Source of the DNA: Baffinella frigidus
Taxonomy: Eukaryota > Cryptophyceae > Cryptomonadales > Baffinellaceae
Reading direction: 5' to 3'
NCBI GenBank assembly: GCA_026770585.1
Contig: MU646666.1
Span: 300,697 to 311,942 of the forward strand
DNA length: 11,246 bases
Position numbers and translations under genes: made by a program. Position 1 is the first letter of the stretch. Every line of letters begins with the position of its first letter. Under the pieces are notes generated by a model. That model did no database searches, was not told the DNA's origin, and was given only the letters and a program-made list of their open reading frames with translations. Positions 6,218 through 11,246 of this stretch are shown here, piece after piece.

Positions 6218-6265
6218 AAAATTTGGAGAGGTTCTCCCCGCGAGAAATTTGGAGAGGTTCTCGCG
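6218..6265. repeat. 27-bp tandem duplication
   Basis: AAATTTGGAGAGGTTCTC occurs at 6218 and again at 6245. The GGAGAGGTTCTCGCGGGG part resembles the start of the LRENLS-type exon on the minus strand, so this is probably scrambled exon debris. Confidence 0.7.
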
Positions 6266-6307
6266 GGGAGCTCTCGCTTACCGTGTGGTGTTAAGTGTTT
6301 AGTGTCG

Positions 6308-6340
6308 GGGAGTGGGAAGTTGCACCCCGAGGGCCTGCTC
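6308..6340 (-). pseudogene. Decayed copy of the EGQLSTLRE-type exon
   Basis: Acceptor CTCTTCCAG|GAG is intact and the frame starts EQALGVQL, then diverges and hits TAA. A strong-looking donor (CACG|GTAAGCG) follows only after the stop. Read as a dead copy. Confidence 0.5.
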
Positions 6341-6533
6341 CTGGAAGAGAAATATGGCAGAAGAAAAAAAAGAGGGAAATATGCCTTAGATTGTTTAGGC
6401 TTGAATAAGGACCGCTACGCTAGACCTGCGTGGAAGCAATCGCAAAAGTCAGTTTCGACAAATTCCCTTGACATTCTGCCAACTTTTGGAGAAAAGGCCG
6501 GACATCCGGCCGTTTTGTGTAAAGCGAATCGAT

Positions 6534-6600
6534 GCGATTGCCCACACTCAGGTCGACCTGACCTGAGTGTGGGCAATCGCACCAGACCTGAGTGTGGGCA
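6534..6600. repeat. Perfect 20-bp inverted repeat plus a third direct copy
   Basis: 6534-6553 and 6561-6580 are exact inverted complements around a 7-base centre; a third copy of the first 15 bases of the right arm lies at 6586-6600. A second hairpin (AAAAGGCCGGA/TCCGGCC) is at about 6493-6515. The surrounding 6412-6660 is unique intronic sequence without a recognised gene. Confidence 0.85.
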
Positions 6601-6693
6601 TTTTTTAAAATTTGAAAAGGGCTCCAAGTAGAACGGACAACAGGCTGCGTCGAAAGAGAGCTCCTCCGAAGCAGCCTCTTCTCCTCGGCGCCA

Positions 6694-6825
6694 CAACTTG
6701 TACCCAACTTGGGTACCCAACTTGGGTACCCAACTTGGGTACCCAACTTGGGTACCCAACTTGTACCCAAGTTGTACCCAACTTGGGTACCCAAGTTGGG
6801 TACCCAAGTTGTACCCAACTTGGGA
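6694..6825. repeat. Palindromic 13-bp tandem array (ACCCAACTTGGGT)
   Basis: About ten copies of the palindrome ACCCAACTTGGGT and its shortened forms run head to tail, with KpnI-type GGTACC at junctions. It lies between a six-base exon-like stub (6828-6833, CCAG|GAGGCG|GTTCCC) and an AEEKR-like stretch on the minus strand, so it may interrupt a former exon. The frame runs open through it as KLGTQVGYPSWVP-type repeats, which do not look like coiled coil. Confidence 0.85.
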
Positions 6826-6926
6826 ACCGCCTCCTGGCGTAGGAAGTAGGGTTTGGGGATGAGGATTTTGTGTTTCGGGTTGCGGGGTTCGGGATTGGGG
6901 TTTCGGGTGTAGGGTTTAGGGTAAAC

Positions 6927-6974
6927 CTGTTGCACGAGCTTCTCCTCTAGGTCGCGCACGCAATCCTCGAGCAC
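6927..6974 (-). CDS. Coiled-coil exon, 16 codons, phase 0/0
   Basis: Acceptor CCTAAACCAG|GTG and donor CAG|GTTTAC bound 48 bases reading VLEDCVRDLEEKLVQQ. The acceptor is the end of a telomere-like CCCTAAA tract. The core VRDLEE is shared with the exon at 57-102 (VRVRDLEEQ), so the two are probably related by duplication. Length and phases keep the reading frame of the chain. Confidence 0.7.
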
Positions 6975-6979
6975 CTGGT

Positions 6980-7134
6980 TTAGGGTTTGAGGTTTCGGGT
7001 TTAGGGTTCAGGGTTTAACTTGGTTCAAGGTTTAGGGTTTAGGGGTGCAGGTTTAGGGTTTAGGGTTTAGGGTTTAGGGTTTAGGGTTTAGGGTTTAGGG
7101 TTTAGGGTTCAGGATTCAGGGTTTGGGGTTTGAC
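6980..7134. repeat. Near-perfect TTTAGGG array
   Basis: Eight to nine perfect tandem TTTAGGG units at about 7045-7110, flanked by TTCAGGG variants, between exons 7135-7172 and 6927-6974. Confidence 0.9.
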
Positions 7135-7172
7135 CTCCGCTCGCTTTTGCTCCCCCGCCGCCTCCTCCCGCG
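7135..7172 (-). CDS. 38-nt exon, phase 1 to 0 (copy B of an alternative pair)
   Basis: Acceptor CTCCGAAGCAG|CG and donor GAG|GTCAAA enclose 38 bases reading (A)REEAAGEQKRAE after completion of the split codon. The first bases (CGCGGGAGGAG) are identical to the copy at 7275-7312; the rest has diverged but stays open and coiled-coil-like. It fits the chain equally well in place of copy A. This could be a mutually exclusive exon or a redundant duplicate in decay. Confidence 0.5.
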
Positions 7173-7182
7173 CTGCTTCGGA

Positions 7183-7254
7183 GTTTAGGGTTTAGGGTTT
7201 AGGGTTTAGGGTTTAGGGTTTAGGGTTTAGGGTTTAGGGTTTAGGGTTTAGGGT
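7183..7254. repeat. Perfect TTTAGGG array of about 10 units
   Basis: Ten uninterrupted units separate the two alternative 38-nt exons; it is one of the purest telomere-type tracts in the window. Confidence 0.95.
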
Positions 7255-7274
7255 TGAGCGCCCGCCCCGAGCAC

Positions 7275-7312
7275 CAACGCCCACTTCAGCTTGCTCTCTA
7301 GCTCCTCCCGCG
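7275..7312 (-). CDS. 38-nt exon, phase 1 to 0 (copy A of an alternative pair)
   Basis: Acceptor CCGTAAAGCAG|CG and donor TTG|GTGCTC bound 38 bases. Completing the split codon with the preceding exon gives AREELESKLKWAL. A paralogous exon of identical length and phases lies at 7135-7172. Including both would shift the frame, so only one can be used per transcript. The acceptor sequence CCGTAAAGCAG recurs before two decayed copies at about 7490-7510 and 7640-7658. Confidence 0.55.
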
Positions 7313-7327
7313 CTGCTTTACGGTTGA

Positions 7328-7437
7328 GTGTGTAGGGTTTAGTGTTTAGTGTTTAGTGTTTAGTGTTTAGTGTTTAGCGTGTAGTGTTTAGTGTTTAGTG
7401 TTTAGTGTTTAGTGTTTAGTGTTTAGTGTTTAGTGTT
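7328..7437. repeat. TTTAGTG variant array
   Basis: About 15 copies of TTTAGTG with a few GTGTAGTG interruptions. A looser GTGTAGT-type tract follows at about 7530-7620. Confidence 0.9.
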
Positions 7438-7675
7438 CACACTAGAGGGTTATTCACTAGGGGGTTATTCAAAAGGTCGAAAGGGTTTAGAGCTGCACCC
7501 TCCCCCCCCGCTGCTTTACGGTTTAGAGTTTAGTGTTCAGTGTGTAGTATGTAGTGTGTAGTGTGTAGTGTGTAGTGTTTGGTGCGTAGTGTTTAGTGCA
7601 TAGTGTTTAGTTTTTAGTTTTTGGTGTTCAGGGATTAGAGCCGGACCCTCCTCCTGTGCTGCTTTACGGTGTAGT

Positions 7676-8005
7676 GTTCAGGATTCAGGGTTCAGGGTTC
7701 AGGGTTCAGGATTCAGGGGTTGGGGTTTATGGTTCAGGGTTTAGGGTTTAGGGTTCAGGGTTCAGGGTTCAGGGTTTAGGGTTCAGGGTTCAGGGTTCGG
7801 CGTTTTTGGTTCAGGTTTCAGGTTTCAGGTTTCAGGTTTCAGGTTTCAGGTTTCAAGTTTCAGGGTTCAGGGTTCAGGGTTCGGCGTTTTTGGTTCAGGT
7901 TTCAGGTTTCAGGTTTCAAGTTTCAGGTTTCAGGTTTCAGGTTTCAGGGTTCAGGGTTCGGCGTTTTTGGTTCAGGTTTCAGGTTTCAGGGTTCAGGGTT
8001 CAGGG
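7676..8005. repeat. TTCAGGG and TTTCAGG arrays with higher-order structure
   Basis: A landmark GGCGTTTTTGGTTCAGG recurs at about 7799, 7883 and 7960, spaced 84 and 77 bp, both multiples of 7. Between landmarks lie TTTCAGG units, then TTCAGGG units. The plus-strand open frame over this tract is an artefact of the repeat. Confidence 0.9.
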
Positions 8006-8021
8006 CGTGGTTGGGAGGGAC

Positions 8022-8073
8022 CTGAGGAGGAGAGATGGCGCTCGGCCTGAAGCACGTCCTCCGTCGCCCCCAG
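8022..8073 (-). CDS. Coiled-coil exon, phase 0 to 1 (17 codons + 1 base)
   Basis: Acceptor GGGTGCAG|CTG and donor TCAG|GTCCCT enclose 52 bases reading LGATEDVLQAERHLSSS plus one base. The leftover base pairs in phase with the 38-nt exons downstream (7275-7312 or 7135-7172), which both need exactly two bases to complete a codon. The open frame extends upstream through an ATG (MLGRVQ before LGA), so a slightly longer 5' end or even an internal start is possible, but there is no better acceptor there. Confidence 0.6.
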
Positions 8074-8227
8074 CTGCACCCGCCCCAGCATTTAGGGTTC
8101 AGAGTCAACCCACAGGCAAAGTCAACCCACAGGCAAATTTCTAGCTCTGCCGCAGTCTATTTAGTCGCGCTAATTTGGTGATACCCCATCTGCACGTGAG
8201 TTTCCCGATGTACTGGTGGTGTATCAT

Positions 8228-8357
8228 ACGGTGGACTACGAACCTTTCATCAAAAGTCGACTTGCCTCGAGACAATTAATTTAAGGATTTTTTTAGTGCA
8301 ACTTGGTGACGCAACACCCTGGATTCCAGCCCCAATGAAACCCTCGTAGCCCACCGT
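8228..8357. mobile_element. MITE-like element with ACGGTGG[A/G]CTACGA ends
   Basis: The left end ACGGTGGACTACGAACCTTTCAT and the inverted right end ACGGTGGGCTACGAGGGTTTCAT pair closely across about 85 bp of AT-richer centre. The inner part of the ends (GGGCTACGAAGGG-like) resembles the element at 1264-1420 and a single end at 8460-8485, suggesting one related family. Bases 8074-8227 and 8358-8409 around it hold intronic sequence, including a 17-bp tandem duplication at about 8104-8137. Confidence 0.7.
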
Positions 8358-8451
8358 GTGGTTGATCAATTAAGGGCCTCAAAATTAGGGATTCCTTCAA
8401 GGGTCGCACCTTGTGGGCCAGCGCCTGAACCTCGTCCGGCACTAGTAAAGG

Positions 8452-8490
8452 ACAACCGAAGGAAAAATCCCTTCGTAGCCCGCAATTATT
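8452..8490. mobile_element. Single end of a GCGGGCTACGAAGGGATTTT element
   Basis: On minus, GCGGGCTACGAAGGGATTTT matches the terminal repeat of the element at 1264-1420. A small hairpin CGAAGG/CCCTTCG is at the edge. No second end was found within the next 100 bp, so this is probably a remnant. Confidence 0.5.
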
Positions 8491-8555
8491 GGAGCTATTG
8501 GATCTTTATTGAACATAGTACGGCAGCCCACACGTAATTCCTGCAAGGGACGCAC

Positions 8556-8621
8556 CTTGTGGGCCAGCGCCTGCACCTCGGCCTGCACCGCAGCGAGCGC
8601 CTCCTCCCCACGCCCTACCTC
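8556..8621 (-). CDS. Coiled-coil exon (22 codons), best-preserved member of the tandem exon array
   Basis: Acceptor ACAACCAG|GAG (3' splice site just above 8621) and donor AAG|GTGCGT below 8556 bound exactly 66 bases, phase 0 on both sides. The peptide starts EVGRGEEALAAV and ends VQALAHK, matching the coiled-coil style of the neighbouring exons. It is the only copy in the 8.4-9.5 kb array with good acceptor, full body and strong donor, so it is the one used in the chain. The other copies are listed separately. Whether one, several or none of the array copies are spliced in cannot be decided from DNA alone. Confidence 0.6.
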
Positions 8622-9552
8622 CTGGTTGTCGGATTCAAGGGTCAGGGTTTCAGATGAGAGGGTTTCGGATGTAAGGGTTTCGGGTTGAGCGATTAGGCTT
8701 TTACGGCAGGCCGCAGCGAGGGCCTCGACCACGCGCCCTACTTGCTGGTTGTAGGGTTGAAAGGTAAGGGTTCAGGGGTGTGTGGCTGAAGGGTTTCGGC
8801 CAGCGCCTGAACCTCGGCCTGCACCGCAGCGAGAGAATCCGCACCACGCAATACATCCTGGTTGTGGGGTTCAAAGGACAGGGTTTAAGGGGTGTGGGAC
8901 CCAATGGGGTTGCCATTTCCTCAACCCATCCAATGGGATTTTGAGAAAATAGCAATTAGGGTGTAGCACTGCAGTGAGCGCCTGCACCCCACGCCCTACC
9001 CCCTCGTTGTTGGATTCAGGGGTCAGGGTTTCGGATTCAAGGGTATCGGGTGCCTGGTGAAGGGTTTAGCGATTAGGCTTTACGGCAGGCCGCAGCAAAA
9101 ACCTCCATCACGTGCCCTGTCTTCTGGCTGTAGGGTTCAAGGGTCTGGGTTTAAGGGGGTTGAGACCCACTGGGTTGAGGGAATATCAATTAGGGTGTAG
9201 AACCCCAGCGAGCGCCTGCACACCCCGCAATACCTCCTGGTTGTGGGGTTCAAGGGTCAGGGTAAGGGCTGGTGGGTGTCTAGATGAAGGGTTTCGCGGT
9301 GCAGGCCGGCGGCAAGAGCCTCCGCGCAATACCTCCTGGTTGTAGGGTTCAAGAGTCAGGGTTTAAGGGGTGTGGGACCCAATGGGGTTGCCATTCCCTC
9401 AAACCATCCAATGGGGTTGAGGGGATAGCAATTAGGGTGCAGCGCCGCAGCAAGAGCTTGCACCCTTAGGGAACAGCAAATCCGGTCCAGCGATCGGGCT
9501 TTATGGATTCCGGATTGGGATTTCGGGGTTCGGGCTTGGGACTACGAACGGG

Positions 9553-9775
9553 TTAAGGGTTTGGGTTTAGGGTTTAGGGTTTAGGGTTTAGGGTTTAGCC
9601 TATTATGGTTTAGAGTTTGGGGTTTAGGGTTTAGGGTTTAGGGTTTAGGGTTTAGGGTTTAGGGTTCAGGGTTTAGGGTTTAGACGATTATGGTTTAGGG
9701 TTTAGGGTTTAGGGCTTAGGGTTCGGGATTTAGAGTTTAGGGTTTAGGGTTTACATGATTATGGTTTCAGGGTTC
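9553..9775. repeat. TTTAGGG array interrupted by ATTATGG motifs
   Basis: Telomere-like units with three evenly recurring breaks (CCTATTATGGTTT, ACGATTATGGTTT, ATGATTATGGTTT at about 9598, 9682 and 9754), spaced 84 and 72 bp. It lies in the intron after the long right-edge exon. Confidence 0.85.
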
Positions 9776-9780
9776 GGGCC

Positions 9781-9915
9781 AACCTCCTGCAGCGTCCCAC
9801 ACACCAAGGACAAGATTATTTTAAGGTTCAGGTTTGAGGAAGTGAACGTTGATTCCGTGAGCTTGAAACTGGTGTCGGGGATAGCGCCAAACCTCCTGCA
9901 GCGTCCCACACACCA
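9781..9915. repeat. 26-bp direct repeat at the donor of the long exon
   Basis: Bases 9781-9806 and 9890-9915 are identical and include the exon end, its donor context and part of the first intron. The inner copy would encode VCGTLQE|GT again, but lacks a proper acceptor except CTGCAG|GAG, which would make a 3-nt microexon. The 83 bp between are unique sequence. Confidence 0.8.
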
Positions 9916-11246
9916 CGTCCCCCGCGCACTTCGCCTCCTCCCCCGCCGCCACCTCCCCCTCCAGCTCCTCAACTCGCGCCCGCAGCTGCGCCGCCCCCTC
10001 CTCCCCTGCGGCAACCTCCCCTTCCAGCAGCACGACCCGCGCCTGCAGCGCCCCCGCCGCGTCATCCTGCTCCTCCCCCGCGGCCCGCAGCGCCGCACGC
10101 ACCCCCTCCAGCGCGGCGACCTCCTCCTCGAGCTGCGCGGCGCGCGCGCTGCCCTCCGCCTCCGCGGCCTGCAGCGCCTCCACGGCCCTGCCCCTCACAA
10201 CACCCTCCTCCTCCACAACCGCCGCCGCCTCGTTCGCCGCACGAAGCTCTTCGTTCGCAGCCTCCACCTCTTTGTTCGCAGCCGCAAGCGCCCCCTCCAC
10301 CCGCCCCGCCTCGCAGCGAAGCGCGGCGACCTCCTCCTCGAGCCGCACCCCCTCCGCGACCGCCCCGCGCAGCATCCCCCCCACCTCCTGCACTTCCTTG
10401 TTCGCAGCAGCAAGCGCCCCCTCGAGCCGCTCCACCGCGGAGCGCAGCGCCCCCTCCCGCTCCTCCCCCGCGGCCCGAAGAGTACCCAGCTCCTCCTCCA
10501 GCCGCACCCCCTCCGCCACCGCGCCGCGCAGCATCCCCCCCAGCTCCTGCACTTCCTTGTTCGCAGCAGCAAGCTTCGCCTCCATCGCCTCCTCCATCTC
10601 CACCGCGCGCGCCTCCACGCCCTCCGCGCGTGCCACCGCGCGCGCAACACCCTCCCCCAGCGCGGCAACCTCGCCCTCGAGCTGCGCCCCGCGCGCCGCC
10701 CCCTCCCCCACCTCCCTGCCCCGCGCGGCGCACTCCTCCGCAACCGCCTTGTTCGCAACCTCCATCTCCACCCCGCGTGCCTCCGCACCCTCCGCACGCG
10801 CCTCCGCGGCGCGCTGCACCGCCCCCCCCTCCGCCATCTCCGCCTCCATCGCCGCCTTCATCTCCACCCCGCGCGCCGCCGCGCGCGCGACATCTTCCTC
10901 CGCGCCCTGCACCCTCTCCCCCAGCGCCTGCACTTCCTTGTTCGCAGCAGCAAGCTTCACCCCCAGCGCGGCGACCTCCCCCTCGAGCAGCGCCCCGCGC
11001 GCCGCCCCCTCCTCCACCGCCGCCCGCAGATCCGCCTTCATCCCCGCGAGCGCCTCATTCACCCCCCCGACCTCGCGCTCCAACTCCCCCCTGGCCTCCT
11101 CCAGGAGCCCCACCTCCTTCTCCAACCCTGCCGCTGCCGCCTCGAGGCGCCACACCTCCCCCTCCAGCGCCCCCCTGGCCTCCGCCGCCGCCTCGTTCGC
11201 AGCCTGCAGTTCATTGTTCGCAGCCTCCAACACCCCCACCTCCCCC
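9893..11246 (-). CDS. Long coiled-coil exon, 5'-most visible exon of the minus-strand gene (partial, open at right edge)
   Basis: One uninterrupted reading frame of 451 codons runs off the right edge of the window, so its own start is not visible. The product is nearly all Ala, Glu, Arg, Leu, Val and Gly with heptad-like spacing, as in a continuous alpha-helical coiled coil; there is no signal peptide or membrane segment. It repeats modules such as 'AANKEVQ', 'LRGAVAEGVRLEEE' and 'RSAVERLEG', so it grew by internal duplication. The exon probably ends in ...LQE with donor GAG|GTTTGG at 9893/9892, phase 0. A second donor 21 bases upstream in the gene (GTG|GTGTGT, exon end 9914) is also phase 0 and cannot be excluded. 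Past the donor the frame drifts into non-coil residues. Codons are strongly GC-ending, except at the AAN motifs. No specific family is recognised. Confidence 0.8.

Larger units (their letters stand above)
5650..6411 (-). repeat. Related intron 5' ends (GTCCTTA ... GCCGAAATAATTTAAAG)
   Basis: Copies at about 5650-5698, 5751-5804, 6045-6094 and, more diverged, 6360-6411. Each begins at a donor (ATG|GTCC) or its remnant and carries an AT-rich stretch ATAAAGCCGAAATAATTTAA. They show that introns here descend from one ancestor copied with its exon. Confidence 0.75.
8410..9464 (-). repeat. Tandem array of about nine exon+intron units, mostly decayed
   Basis: Homologous exon-like cores occur at 8410-8441, 8556-8621, 8705-8744, 8813-8857, 8970-9002, 9084-9123, 9204-9236, 9301-9335 and 9438-9464, spaced about 100-145 bp. 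Most share the acceptor ACAACCAG and a motif VQALA or EALAAA. Intron parts are repeated too (for example the segments near 8885-8960 and 9368-9445). Predicted lengths differ: 66, 45, 33 and 33 bases (phase 0/0); 40 bases at 8705-8744 and 9084-9123, both ending in phase 1; 32 bases at 8410-8441, which needs a phase-1 partner. The copies at 9301-9335 and 9438-9464 lack a usable donor. The 40-nt and 32-nt members could pair with each other, giving an alternative in-frame path. Confidence 0.75.

Noticed and set aside
6415-6974. Minus-strand proteins with KLGTQVGYPSWVP repeats
   Set aside because: They arise from the palindromic 13-bp array; only the 16 codons at 6927-6974 are supported as an exon.
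7806-8144. Plus-strand frame with repeated VSGFRFQ
   Set aside because: It is translation of the TTTCAGG 7-mer array, not a protein repeat.
10062-10797. Minus-strand Gly-rich and Arg-rich frames
   Set aside because: They are alternate frames of the long exon; their composition follows from its GC-rich codons.

Overview
This window looks like nuclear DNA of a eukaryote, most likely a GC-rich unicellular alga or another protist. The telomere-type 7-mer TTTAGGG fits green algae, plants and several algal groups. Splice sites are GT-AG, coding pieces are GC-rich and rich in Ala, Glu and Arg, and there are many small inverted-repeat (MITE-like) elements. No prokaryotic gene, rRNA, tRNA or CRISPR array was seen. 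I cannot name the species.

Essentially all coding signal belongs to one long gene on the minus strand, read from right to left and open at both window edges. It opens with a long exon at the right edge (9893-11246) and continues through short exons down to 57-102. I could chain fifteen exons (11246-9893, 8621-8556, 8073-8022, 7312-7275, 6974-6927, 6148-6095, 5731-5699, 5538-5170, 4303-4202, 3561-3514, 3105-2747, 2497-2452, 2034-1837, 738-656, 102-57). All have AG acceptors and GT donors. Intron phases match at every junction, including 0/1, 1/0, 0/2 and 2/0 junctions. The chain gives 965 codons without a stop. The product is almost pure Ala/Glu-rich coiled coil with recurring 'AANK/AANE' and 'LEGE..ALR' motifs. 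The family is not recognised; a structural or scaffold role is only an inference.

The gene is built and broken by duplication. Between the chained exons lie at least a dozen decayed or alternative exon copies: a tandem exon+intron array (8410-9464), two equal-length 38-nt alternative exons (7135-7172 and 7275-7312), truncated copies around 3979-4853, and a duplicated exon pair of phases 0/2 and 2/0.

The introns are mostly telomere-like and related short-unit arrays (TTTAGGG, TTTGGGG, TTCAGGG, TTTAGTG, TTTCAGG, 8-mers, and a 22-bp minisatellite). All are oriented with the G-rich strand on plus, so the transcript carries the C-rich strand. The pure arrays contain neither GT nor AG in the sense orientation, and their ends often grade directly into a splice acceptor (for example CCTAAACCAG|G).

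Several foldback elements of about 125-205 bp are inserted in introns and exon copies (1098-1238, 1264-1420, 3550-3675, 4687-4830, 4961-5163, 5901-6038, 8228-8357). Comparison with uninterrupted exon or intron copies lets some insertion points and target duplications be read directly. There are also a palindromic 13-bp array (6694-6825) and a perfect 20-bp-arm hairpin (6534-6580).
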